Assembly: GCA_964458575.1 (NCBI GenBank) | Contig: CAYWMD010000059.1 | Span: forward strand, 1-38,612 | Direction of reading: 5' to 3' | Origin: CAYWMD01 sp964458575 | Lineage (GTDB): Bacteria > Verrucomicrobiota > Verrucomicrobiia > Limisphaerales > JADLHS01 | Length of the DNA stretch: 38,612 nucleotides | Shown here: positions 18,338 through 26,384 of the stretch, piece after piece | Numbering within the stretch: position 1 is the first letter of the stretch | Layout of the letters: each line of letters opens with the position of its first letter | The notes under the pieces: generated by a model | What the model saw: only the letters and a program-made list of their open reading frames with translations | The model's database searches: none | Told to the model about the DNA's origin: nothing | Made by a program: the position numbers and the translations under genes

Positions 18338-19489
18338 TCAATGATCATCCCCCGTGGGGAGCTGCCGATTTCTGGGGAAAGGCGGCAGATTGACGACGCG
18401 CTTTTCCACGGCACCCGCGGGCGGGCAAATCACCATGGCCACCCCGCCCTTGGTTTTCATCCAGACGTGCTCGAAATCACTTTGCAGCCATTGGCACAGA
18501 TAACCGTTGCCGCTCTTGCCCAGCGCCGAGTCCGTTACCACCACCCGGCCATCGTCCGTCACACCGCAAAGCACCACGATATGATTGCCCATGGAGGCGT
18601 AGGGCGGCGCCTGGCACTCGCCTTCCTTCAAACGGATCGAACACAGGATCATTTTATTCTCTGCCAGCGTTCGGCGAACGGCGTTCCAATCACGAAAACG
18701 CTCGATGTAACCGTCGCAACCAAACTCCCGGGCCGCGCCGATCACCCGTGGCCAGATTCCGGGATAGTTGTATTCCGGATCGTTTGTGAACCGGACGATG
18801 TTCTCCAACGGCACACGTTGGCCGTAATACTGCAAGGCCGAGGCGAGCGCCGCAGATTGGCATCGGTCCTTCATCCACACTCCCTGCGTGTTCAACTGGC
18901 GGCGTAACGGCACATCCAGCACCCGCGCAGGAGCGGACTCCGATTCTCCGCCAGGCGCGGCTGCGCCCGAATGATTGTCCGTGACCACGACGGTCAACGC
19001 CGGTGGCGCTGCCAGTTCGTTCGTGCCGGCGGCCACGACCTTGAAACGGAAGGCTACTGCCTTTTGAGTCAGCTTCAGCCAGTCCATGTCCAGAACGCCC
19101 TGCGTGAAGGTGGGGCGTTGGCGATTGGTGATGCCGTCGGTCACCGCGCCCCAAAATCCTGCGTACAGCCAGTCCGTTTCGGCGGATGGACCGAAGCACA
19201 CTTTCAGATGGAGGCGGAACGCGTCGCCCGGCTGGCGGAGATGCCAGCAATAAATCAATTCCTCAAAGGCGAACGGAGCGCGCACCAGCGGACTGGTCCA
19301 CTCCCCGGTCGCGGTTGGCTCAAAATCCGAGGCTGCAATCCGGTGTCGCCAGTCGCGCGGAGCATTGGTCGTCGGCCCTGCGAAGGCCGTGAGCGCAAAA
19401 ACGAGGAGACATCCGAGCCAGCCGAGTTGAAGCGGTTTGCTGCCCGGCAGGGTTCGTGAGATGGAAATTCGCAGCTCGGATGAAATCAT
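18338..19489 (-). CDS. Exported C39-like cysteine peptidase-fold protein
   Basis: A 383-aa exported protein (hydrophobic WLGCLLVFALTAFAGP). Residues to about 180 form a beta-rich module of unknown role. The C-terminal half matches a papain-like C39 peptidase fold: nucleophile region DRCQSAALASALQYYGQ, then MGNHIVVLCGVTDDGRVVVTDSALG with the likely catalytic His and Asp. The Gln normally six residues before the Cys is absent (Val there), so activity is uncertain. There is no ABC transporter, so this is not a bacteriocin exporter. ATG 19489 was chosen because it directly precedes the signal peptide; a TTG at 19546 would add 19 residues. Confidence 0.75.
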   Translation of the reverse strand: MISSELRISISRTLPGSKPLQLGWLGCLLVFALTAFAGPTTNAPRDWRHRIAASDFEPTATGEWTSPLVRAPFAFEELIYCWHLRQPGDAFRLHLKVCFGPSAETDWLYAGFWGAVTDGITNRQRPTFTQGVLDMDWLKLTQKAVAFRFKVVAAGTNELAAPPALTVVVTDNHSGAAAPGGESESAPARVLDVPLRRQLNTQGVWMKDRCQSAALASALQYYGQRVPLENIVRFTNDPEYNYPGIWPRVIGAAREFGCDGYIERFRDWNAVRRTLAENKMILCSIRLKEGECQAPPYASMGNHIVVLCGVTDDGRVVVTDSALGKSGNGYLCQWLQSDFEHVWMKTKGGVAMVICPPAGAVEKRVVNLPPFPRNRQLPTGDDH

Positions 19490-19638
19490 AACTTCAGGAA
19501 GGCAAACAGGTTGGTGGAGGTTAGTGGAGTCGTCTCGGTTGTCCAAAACGGCACACCAGCCGGGACGGCTGCTGGGACTTTCGCAGGTGGGACGCCTGCG
19601 CCACTACGCTTGGGTGCATAAAATCCGCTTGTCGTGAT

Positions 19639-20682
19639 TCAATCCGCCCTGGCCCACGCCAGCCCATCAGCGCCGCGCCCGGCGTCAATCAGCTTGTCCA
19701 CCTTCCAATTCCTGAGATCAATCACGGCGACCTGCTTGCTCGCGTCGCAGGATACGAACGCCACGCCGCCATCGGGCCGGACCAGCACTTCCTGCGGTGA
19801 CTTGGGCACGTTGAACGTCCGCGTCAACGTCATGCTCTTGAGATCAACCATCCCAACCTGGTTCGTCTTGGGCAGCGCCACCACCAACCAGCGCCCGTCC
19901 GGCGTGGGCGCCGTGCCGTAACCGATGCTGGGCAGCGAAATCCAGCCGGCGACGCCGTTGGTCGCCGTGTCAATGACGGCGAGTTGCGGTTTGGTTTGGT
20001 CCGCCGTGAACGCCCAACGATCATCCACCGACAGCGAAATGCGTTGCGCCGTGCGTGAGACCGGAATCACGGAGAGAACCTTCCCCGCCTCCAGATCCAG
20101 AACCGAAACCGTGCCCGGACCGACGTTCGAGGTGTAACCGCGACGGCCATCGCGGGTGATGGCCAGCATGTGCGACTCCGGCTGGCCGGTGGGAATTGTC
20201 CGGACAACCTTCAAGGTCTGCGGGTCAATCACGGTTACGGAGTTGTCGAGTTCCGTGGTCACATAAAGCAGGCCGTTCTTCGGACCAAATACTGCGCAGT
20301 GGGGACGAACACCCTTGCCGAAATCAACCGTCCCCGCGATTTGCCGCTTAGCGAGATCAATGACGCGCAACAAGCTGCCGTCCGTGCCCGGTTTGCCGAC
20401 GCCCGCGTTGCCGAAAATCGGCACGAAAGCCCGCTTCCCATCGGGTGACGCCACCACCTCGTGCCCGGTGACGCCGTCCTCCGCGACGGTGGCGATCTGG
20501 CGACCCGCCACCGGATCAATGATGCCGAGCGTGTGATCGCCCTTGTTGGCGACGAGCAGCAACCCGCGCGCAAGGTCGCCGTGGGATTCGGCGGCGTTCA
20601 GACGGACTTCCCGGTTGGCGGAACTGAATGCTAACAGCAGAAGCAAAACAAACCGGCTGGCGCGATGTAGGGTCGGATGCAT
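19639..20682 (-). CDS. Exported YVTN/NHL-type beta-propeller protein
   Basis: A 347-aa exported protein (signal RFVLLLLLAFSSANREVRLNA) built of about seven repeated blades: GLLLVANKGDHTLGIIDPVAGR, NSVTVIDPQTLKVVRTIPTG, GTVSVLDLEAGKVLSVIPVS, PQLAVIDTATNGVAGWISLP, NQVGMVDLKSMTL and KQVAVIDLRNWKVDKLIDAG. This is the YVTN-family propeller pattern, usually a binding scaffold rather than an enzyme. No catalytic residues can be proposed. ATG 20682 starts just before the signal peptide; the frame continues upstream only to a TTG. Confidence 0.85.
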   Translation of the reverse strand: MHPTLHRASRFVLLLLLAFSSANREVRLNAAESHGDLARGLLLVANKGDHTLGIIDPVAGRQIATVAEDGVTGHEVVASPDGKRAFVPIFGNAGVGKPGTDGSLLRVIDLAKRQIAGTVDFGKGVRPHCAVFGPKNGLLYVTTELDNSVTVIDPQTLKVVRTIPTGQPESHMLAITRDGRRGYTSNVGPGTVSVLDLEAGKVLSVIPVSRTAQRISLSVDDRWAFTADQTKPQLAVIDTATNGVAGWISLPSIGYGTAPTPDGRWLVVALPKTNQVGMVDLKSMTLTRTFNVPKSPQEVLVRPDGGVAFVSCDASKQVAVIDLRNWKVDKLIDAGRGADGLAWARAD

Positions 20683-20706
20683 GGGCGATACTTTTGACAA
20701 GTCAAC

Positions 20707-20725
20707 GACTGAAGTCAATTCAGTC
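20707..20725. promoter_or_regulatory. Small inverted repeat upstream of the propeller gene
   Basis: GACTGAA (20707-20713), five bases, TTCAGTC (20719-20725), lying 25 bases upstream of the propeller ATG and just after the stop of the preceding membrane-protein gene. It could be an operator or a weak 3' hairpin; no T-run follows on either strand. Confidence 0.35.
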
Positions 20726-20727
20726 GG

Positions 20728-21117
20728 TCAATCGCCCCCCATCCATCCATATCCAGGAGAATAACCAATGTAATTATCGGCGAATGGAGGCCAGCGGCGC
20801 ACAAACATCTCTCTGCCCGGATTCTGGCCGTAACGAGAAACGACGAACCACTCCTGCGCACCAGCGAACATCTCGGCAACCAAAACTGACACGAGACCAA
20901 TGGCAACCACGATCAAGCCTGCCTTCCGCCATTGCAAACCCAAGACGCTCAGGATCGCAAAAGGCAAAACCAAGCAGACAAACAACCCAAAATCTATAAC
21001 GAGGCTTCGCCACGAAAAGCCAAAGTACGTCGTCCGCCAAGAGGTCAAAAAATAGCAGCTCCAGCAAAAACAAAGGGCCACCCCCCAAACTCGCAAGTTA
21101 AGTATCCATTTCGTCAT
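20728..21117 (-). CDS. Unknown small membrane protein (third gene of a cluster)
   Basis: A 129-aa protein that I do not recognise. It has three hydrophobic stretches: VWGVALCFCWSCYFL, LVIDFGLFVCLVLPFAILSVLGL and AGLIVVAIGLVSVLVAEMFAG. The C-terminal part is soluble and aromatic/Gly-rich (DNYIGYSPGYGWMGGD). Its ATG at 21117 overlaps the stop of the upstream gene (ATGA, 21114-21117), so the two are translated together. Base composition is visibly less GC-rich than that of the flanking genes, suggesting later acquisition. Confidence 0.65.
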   Translation of the reverse strand: MTKWILNLRVWGVALCFCWSCYFLTSWRTTYFGFSWRSLVIDFGLFVCLVLPFAILSVLGLQWRKAGLIVVAIGLVSVLVAEMFAGAQEWFVVSRYGQNPGREMFVRRWPPFADNYIGYSPGYGWMGGD

Positions 21118-21497
21118 TGTGATAAGTAGCTGGTCAACCACCAAACTAAGGCGACCAGAATACCCCCAACTAGGAGAACCGCGGCCATCCTGTGTGCAGC
21201 ACGCTTCGACGGGAAGGTAGTTAGTTCCCATTCCAAACCGTTGCGCCAGTCTTCGGTCTCGTTCAGGAAGCCGTCAATCAGGGCTCCGACACGTTCCTTG
21301 GCAGGAACAGTGGTAGAATACGACGAACCGTCGGATCGCTCCTCCACGACGAGGTAACCCTCGGAATAAACCGAGACCATCAAACCACGCTCGCCCGGAA
21401 TTCCGATGAGCAGGTCGTCCTCGTCAGCGAGTGACTCCAAATGGGGCAAGTAGTCATTGCCTTGCGCTTCTTTTCCGTCAAGGAAGTAGGTTTTCAT
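21114..21497 (-). CDS. Unknown tail-anchored protein (second gene of the cluster)
   Basis: A 127-aa protein of unknown family: an acidic soluble N-terminal part (MKTYFLDGKEAQGNDY, DEDDLLIGIPGERG, GYLVVEERSDGSSYS) and one C-terminal membrane helix (MAAVLLVGGILVALVWWL), so probably anchored with its bulk in the cytoplasm. ATG 21497 has AGG about six bases upstream; the frame continues to 21617 but overlaps the preceding gene. It is coupled to the downstream gene by a 4-base overlap. The compact acidic domain resembles small immunity proteins in style only; no toxin is seen next to it. Confidence 0.65.
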   Translation of the reverse strand: MKTYFLDGKEAQGNDYLPHLESLADEDDLLIGIPGERGLMVSVYSEGYLVVEERSDGSSYSTTVPAKERVGALIDGFLNETEDWRNGLEWELTTFPSKRAAHRMAAVLLVGGILVALVWWLTSYLSQ

Positions 21498-21552
21498 CGC
21501 GACCTGGCGGAAGTCGTCCAATGGTGATGATCGGGCATGGGTATTACGTGAT

Positions 21553-22275
21553 TCATTCGTCCACCAGGTCCGGAGTGTTTGAAGTTGGAGACAGGCGCGA
21601 CGCCGGTCCTGTGGCATCCTTCCGGTTGGCTGTGTTACCTGATTGGTCGTGCTGTTGTCCTTTCCAATCTCTCAAGATAAGAAAAACAACGACAGCGCCG
21701 ACCAGGCAACCAATTCCCGAACTCGCAACGCCAGCGGCCGTTGCAATTTGGCCGGCCAGCCGCTCCAGTCCGCAGAGGAGGTATCGTGCCTCCAAACGCT
21801 GGGGAACATTCTTAAGGGCGGGCGCTCCTTCCGTCACCGTGACGGTTGCTCGGAACGCTCCTTTGCGAAACGGAGCAATTTCGAAGAGGGGAATCGCTCC
21901 GTCCAGTGTTTCATTGTCCCAAGTGACCCTGGCCGACGCGCTGTCCACGGTATTTGTCCCTGACAGGTCAGTAATCTCCAAGGTGGCCGCCAAGTTAGCC
22001 AGGAGTTGAGTGACCGTCGTGCCCTGAAGAGATTGCGGTGGAACACGCAAAGCGACGGTTTCGCCATGAGAGACCGAACAGGTCTGATCAAACGCGAACG
22101 TGAAACGCCCTGGCACTGACAAATCTGCTGCTCCGTCCAGCGGCTTCGCCTTTTCCCATCGTTCGAATTCCCGCTGCAGGCGATGTCCCGTCACGAGGCA
22201 CTTTACCCCGAGTCCAAGCAGCACGAACGAAAGGGCGACTGAGATGAATCGTCCGATGGTCCAAGGCTTTCGCAT
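21553..22275 (-). CDS. Unknown two-helix membrane protein (first gene of the cluster)
   Basis: A 240-aa protein not recognised. An N-terminal helix (FISVALSFVLLGLGVKCLV), a roughly 150-residue beta-rich region that probably lies outside the cytoplasm (FTFAFDQTCSVSHGETVALRV, FRATVTVTEG), a second helix (AAGVASSGIGCLVGAVVVFLIL) and a short polar tail. It begins the minus-strand cluster 22275-20728, with 55 bases to the next gene. A TTGACA lies upstream on the minus strand (22337-22332), but no good -10 follows it. Confidence 0.65.
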   Translation of the reverse strand: MRKPWTIGRFISVALSFVLLGLGVKCLVTGHRLQREFERWEKAKPLDGAADLSVPGRFTFAFDQTCSVSHGETVALRVPPQSLQGTTVTQLLANLAATLEITDLSGTNTVDSASARVTWDNETLDGAIPLFEIAPFRKGAFRATVTVTEGAPALKNVPQRLEARYLLCGLERLAGQIATAAGVASSGIGCLVGAVVVFLILRDWKGQQHDQSGNTANRKDATGPASRLSPTSNTPDLVDE

Positions 22276-22344
22276 GCTATCCCCGCCAACAGTGATGATG
22301 GGGTGAAGTCACGGCCAAGGTTTAATGTTGTTGTCAACGTTCAT

Positions 22345-22440
22345 CCCGGCAAAAACATACGCCGGGTGCCGGCGGCGGCAAGCCCTAACGAATCCGGGAT
22401 TGCCGCAGCTTCGTCAAGTTGAGTAAGCTTAAAGTATAAA
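22345..22440. promoter_or_regulatory. Hairpins and a candidate -10 in a divergent intergenic region
   Basis: Between divergent genes at 22275 (minus) and 22476 (plus) lie two inverted repeats: CCCGGC/GCCGGG (22345-22350 and 22361-22366) and GCGGCAA/TTGCCGC (22375-22381 and 22400-22406). TATAAA at 22435-22440 is a good -10 for the plus-strand gene, though no strong -35 accompanies it. Confidence 0.35.
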
Positions 22441-22475
22441 TGGTATGCCGTATAGGCAGGACACCGCGACCACCC

Positions 22476-22793
22476 ATGCCATATCTCCACTGCGACATCA
22501 AAATTCTTTCTGACAAATGTCTCGAAGAGGTTGCGGCGACCGTTTCGAGTAAACTTCTGGGCGGTGTTAGCTTTGTCGGCAGGGCTGAATATATCCATGA
22601 CGAAGTGCCCGCTGTTTTTGCAGAGCATGATATTTTGGGGCTGCGAGTCATTCTTCAAGGCTGCGGTGGTGCCCAAGGATATTTTTTGGAAATGCGCGGT
22701 CGCAAACCCCTCGATTCGAAAAGCTCACCAGAGGACATTGAGAAGTCGGTGGTGGACATCTCGAATGACGTGGAAATCGTTGCAAATTTCTGA
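22476..22793 (+). CDS. Unknown small soluble protein
   Basis: A 105-aa protein (starting MPYLHCDIKILSDKCL) with no signal peptide or membrane helix. It reads like a small alpha/beta domain: LEEVAATVSSKLLGG, SFVGRAEYIHDEVPAVFAEHD, LGLRVILQGCGGAQGYFLEMRG. I cannot name a family; the size and style are reminiscent of polymorphic-toxin immunity proteins, which is only a guess. ATG 22476 lies 36 bases after a TATAAA. A minus-strand open frame covering the same bases was judged a shadow. Composition is AT-richer than its neighbours. Confidence 0.5.
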   Translation: MPYLHCDIKILSDKCLEEVAATVSSKLLGGVSFVGRAEYIHDEVPAVFAEHDILGLRVILQGCGGAQGYFLEMRGRKPLDSKSSPEDIEKSVVDISNDVEIVANF

Positions 22794-22863
22794 ATACCGT
22801 GTGCTGGTAAAACTTTTCGGTGATTAAAAGTTCGTTTCCTATGTCCAGGGAACAAACTGGCGG

Positions 22864-23967
22864 ATGGTGTTCTTTAATCCATTGCTCTTGTCGCTTGCCT
22901 TGCTCGCCTCGACCGCCGCAACCTCCGTCATGGCTCAGATGAATTTGCCAATGGCTCAGCGCTGGTTGGACGCCGCGCCAGCGGTGCCGGAGTTCCAGGT
23001 GTCAAAGTCAAAGGCTGCATGGGAGCGTCAGCGCAAAAAGGTGCAGGCGCAGTTGTGGAACCTGTTGGGTAGTTTGCCGCCCCGCCCCAAGCGTCTCGCG
23101 GTCGAGACTCTCAGCCGTGAGGACCGCGGTGATTTTATCGTGGAGGCGTTCCAGTTCGACAATGGCGCGGGCGCCACCGTGCCGGGCTATCTGCTGCTGC
23201 CCAAAAATGTTTCAGGCAAAGCTCCGGCGATTCTCTACTGCCACTGGCACGGCGGACATTACGACATCGGCAAGGATGAGATTTTCGAAACCAACTTGAC
23301 GCCGGTGGCAGCCGGGCCGGCGTTGGCAAAGCGCGGCTACGTGGTCATTGCCATTGACGCGTATTGTTTCGGCGAACGCAACGGCCAAGGCCCAGGCGGC
23401 CCGAACGAAAAAGGGTCGGCGGGCGAAATGTCCGCGAGCAAGTTCAACCTCTGGCTGGGCCGCACGCTGTGGGGCATGATCGTCCGCGACGATTTGATTG
23501 CGCTGGATTATCTCCGCTCGCGCCCGGAAGTGGACCGCAACCGCATCGGCGTCACCGGCATCAGCATGGGCGCGACACGCACGTGGTGGGCGATGGCGCT
23601 GGATGAACGGCTCAAGGCCGGCGTGGCGGTTTGCTGCCTGACGCGTTACCAGAACCTGATCCAGCACGAAATGCTCAAGGCCCACGGCATTTATTATTTT
23701 GTGCCAGGCCTGTTGCGGCATTTTGATGCCGAAGCCGTCGTGGCGTTGTCCGCACCGCGTCCGTTGCTTTACCTCAGCGGCAAGCTGGATGAGGGTTCGC
23801 CGGTGGACGGCGTTCGCATCATCGAGAAAAAGGCGCGGCAGGCTTACCAGCTTTACGGGGCGGAGGCGAAGTTTCAGAGCATCATCTATCGGGGCGTTGG
23901 TCACCAGTACACCCCAGACATGTGGCAACGGATGTTGACTTGGATGGATGCCGCGTTGAAGGAATAA
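22864..23967 (+). CDS. Exported alpha/beta hydrolase (acetyl xylan esterase/dienelactone hydrolase-like)
   Basis: A 367-aa exported esterase-type protein with signal peptide (LLLSLALLASTAATSVMA). The fold markers are a nucleophile elbow GVTGISMGATRTWW (Ser near residue 235), an acid in YLSGKLDEGSP (near 307) and the His in RGVGHQYTPD (near 345). The oxyanion-side motif YCHWHGGHYDIG precedes a long region with GYVVIAIDAYCFGERNGQGP. Related verrucomicrobial and planctomycete proteins are annotated as acetyl xylan esterases or dienelactone hydrolases; the substrate is unproven. It converges on the phospholipase-D-like gene, 76 bases away. Confidence 0.85.
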   Translation: MVFFNPLLLSLALLASTAATSVMAQMNLPMAQRWLDAAPAVPEFQVSKSKAAWERQRKKVQAQLWNLLGSLPPRPKRLAVETLSREDRGDFIVEAFQFDNGAGATVPGYLLLPKNVSGKAPAILYCHWHGGHYDIGKDEIFETNLTPVAAGPALAKRGYVVIAIDAYCFGERNGQGPGGPNEKGSAGEMSASKFNLWLGRTLWGMIVRDDLIALDYLRSRPEVDRNRIGVTGISMGATRTWWAMALDERLKAGVAVCCLTRYQNLIQHEMLKAHGIYYFVPGLLRHFDAEAVVALSAPRPLLYLSGKLDEGSPVDGVRIIEKKARQAYQLYGAEAKFQSIIYRGVGHQYTPDMWQRMLTWMDAALKE

Positions 23968-24043
23968 TGTGGTGTTGATTTCGCCCCGGGTGGAGCGCGT
24001 CCCAACCAGTCGTGGGTGCTGCGACCACGATGGCCGCGCGCCT

Positions 24044-26134
24044 TCAGAGTCCTTCCAAAAGCAAATCCGCCAGGAAATCAACCCAGTCCGAGGAGATGGG
24101 TTGTTTCAGCTCGAAGGAGCGCGAGAAATCTTCCTCGAACAGTTCCTGCCGCAACCGCGCGGCAAAGGCGGGATCGGACGTGGCGATGTTCTGCTCCTGA
24201 CCCACCCGCAGGCTGTAATGGCTGAGGTTGCCCGAACCCAGGCACGACCACCCGTCCACGAGCATCGCCTTCACGTGAGTCATACCCGGATAGAAATAAA
24301 CGCGCACGCCGTGTTCGAGGAGGTAATTGGCGGTGACCACATTGCCACGGGCGCCGGCCTTGAAATCATTTACGCGTGGCAGGATCACGCGCACGTCCAC
24401 GCCGCGTTTCCGCGCCTGCACCAGCCCGGTGATGACGCGTTTGTCGAAGAGGTAGGGGTTCTCGATGTAGATATGATTCCGGGCCTTGCGAATGGATGCC
24501 TGCACCGCGCTGTTGAAGGGTTTCCAAGCGGTGCGCGTCGGCAACCGGCGGACTTTGATCCAGCCATTCGTGGTCGTTGATTTGGCGCCCAACGGCTGGC
24601 GGAGCGCCGCGCCGACGAACGCCAGATCGCCCAGCGGCCCCGCGTGCGCCCAGTCGCGATTGAACTCGTTTTCCAGCGAAGCCACGACCGGGCCCTGCAA
24701 CTCGAACATCAAGTCGTGCCATTCATAACGGTATTCCCGGCCCAGGTTCATGCCACCCACCCACGCCCGGCTGCCGTCCGCGATGAAAACCTTGGTGTGA
24801 TCCACCGAAAACCACGGATTGAGAAACGACCGCACGTGAACGCGCGAATCCTGGCGCAGGTACTTGATGATCGAATCCGGCGGTTCAAAATCCAGCGGCA
24901 TGGGCGAATCCGGCGGCGACAGGCCCGCGGTCAGCGTGCCCATCCGGTCCACGATCACCTTGACGCGCACGTCCTCCGATCGTTGCTTCAACTCGTCCGC
25001 AATGGCCACGGCCACGTCGTCGGTGTCAAAAATGAACAGGTTGATCGCGATGCGGTTCGTCGCCGCGCAAATGGCTTGTTGCAACCGCGTGAAGAAGCGG
25101 TCGCCATCAATGAGCAATTCGAGCGAACCGTCCTCCGGGCGCGTGCCGGTGTATTGGTCCAGCCACTTTTCCCAGGCGACCAGATCCATGCCGTTTGTTT
25201 CCGTCAGCGCGGGAAAACTGCTGGATCGGGGTACGCGCAAATGCAGCACCACGGCGGCGGTTTCGACGCCCAAGTCGGCCAGACGCGCCACGCTCGAGAC
25301 CGGGTTTTTGATCAGCGGCAGGGTGTGGCTTTCCACCAGCGCACCGAGACCCTTGAGCGTCGCCGCAAAGCCCGGACCGCGGTCGGTCGCGCCGAGCAAC
25401 GCCTCGGGGAGCAGATTGACGCACTCCCGGTTTTTTTCATCTACGAGCAAGGGTTGGCTCACGCGACCGCCATTCGGCGCCATAAAGACAAACAGCGATT
25501 CATTCGGATGCGCTTCCGCCCGATACTTCTCCGCCAGCGCACCGAGGACCTGGAGTGTTTCCTCCATTGGATGGCGGCGGTCAATCACGACCTGGGCCGG
25601 TTGGTCGCCCTGGGGCCGGATGTGCGGGACGCCCTGCGAATCGCGATACAACACGCGGTCCGCCAGGAACGCCTGGTAATAGACCCCGTGCCACGGCGTT
25701 TGCGGGGTCAAAGCGTCGATGAGATTTGTCGCGTATCGCCGCCAGGCGGCGCCGGCAATGACGGTCGCCTCGCGCCAGCCGCGCTGGTTCTCCGGCAGGC
25801 GGGTCAAGCCTTCATCCCACCGCAACACGGCAGAGGACGCAGCGTATCCGTCCGCCGGGATCCGATGGCGATCCCACTTTGCGCTGAAGCCGGTGACCGT
25901 GTCGCCGCGCTGGAAAAAGAATCGGACGCGATGACCTTTCACGAAGACCCGGGGCGGGGCGGTGTTGGTCGCCGTCAAGGCGCGCCATTCATCCATGGAG
26001 CGCAGTTTGGCCTTCGTCACGACGGCGCCCGGCGCGGCCAGCGGCGTGAAGCAAAGACCGGCAACCAACAGCATCGCGGCAAACGGCGTTGCGCGAAGCT
26101 GCGGATTCAGGATGCGATAACCGCCAGGCGTCAT
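24044..26134 (-). CDS. Exported phospholipase D / cardiolipin synthase-like protein
   Basis: A 696-aa protein with a signal peptide (FAAMLLVAGLCFTPLAAPGA). The C-terminal half has two PLD (HKD) motifs: HTKVFIAD near residue 446 followed by GGMN, and HVKAMLVD near 619 followed by GSGN, as in cardiolipin synthases and other phosphatidyltransferases. The N-terminal 320 residues are of no family I recognise. Cardiolipin synthases normally have membrane helices and no signal peptide, so an exported phosphodiesterase or phosphatidyltransferase acting in the periplasm is more likely. The start ATG lies at 26134; the adjacent 250-base gap to the next gene holds no gene. Confidence 0.85.
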   Translation of the reverse strand: MTPGGYRILNPQLRATPFAAMLLVAGLCFTPLAAPGAVVTKAKLRSMDEWRALTATNTAPPRVFVKGHRVRFFFQRGDTVTGFSAKWDRHRIPADGYAASSAVLRWDEGLTRLPENQRGWREATVIAGAAWRRYATNLIDALTPQTPWHGVYYQAFLADRVLYRDSQGVPHIRPQGDQPAQVVIDRRHPMEETLQVLGALAEKYRAEAHPNESLFVFMAPNGGRVSQPLLVDEKNRECVNLLPEALLGATDRGPGFAATLKGLGALVESHTLPLIKNPVSSVARLADLGVETAAVVLHLRVPRSSSFPALTETNGMDLVAWEKWLDQYTGTRPEDGSLELLIDGDRFFTRLQQAICAATNRIAINLFIFDTDDVAVAIADELKQRSEDVRVKVIVDRMGTLTAGLSPPDSPMPLDFEPPDSIIKYLRQDSRVHVRSFLNPWFSVDHTKVFIADGSRAWVGGMNLGREYRYEWHDLMFELQGPVVASLENEFNRDWAHAGPLGDLAFVGAALRQPLGAKSTTTNGWIKVRRLPTRTAWKPFNSAVQASIRKARNHIYIENPYLFDKRVITGLVQARKRGVDVRVILPRVNDFKAGARGNVVTANYLLEHGVRVYFYPGMTHVKAMLVDGWSCLGSGNLSHYSLRVGQEQNIATSDPAFAARLRQELFEEDFSRSFELKQPISSDWVDFLADLLLEGL

Positions 26135-26384
26135 CTTGCGCGCGTCAGTTTACCCGATCGTTGGCGAAGTCAACGGAGAGATTGCGTCCGCCGGGATGAT
26201 TTCCCTTGGCGGCGGGCGTTCTGTACGGGACTTGCGCCCGACGCGGATCGGCCTATGCTGGCGGCATGTTGAACTCGCAACGAAACTGCGGCTGCAAGTT
26301 CTTCCGGCGAATGGGGCGGGTGGATTGGCCCGGACCGGCTCATTTTGCCGACAACTCCTGAAACAAAATGAAGGAAACCTGACC

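Noticed and set aside
22341..22676. 111-aa minus-strand open frame
   Set aside because: The plus-strand frame over the same bases reads more like a protein and has a candidate -10 at a suitable distance; the minus frame has no upstream signal.
24644..26272. 542-aa plus-strand open frame
   Set aside because: Antisense to the phospholipase-D-like gene with two HKD motifs.
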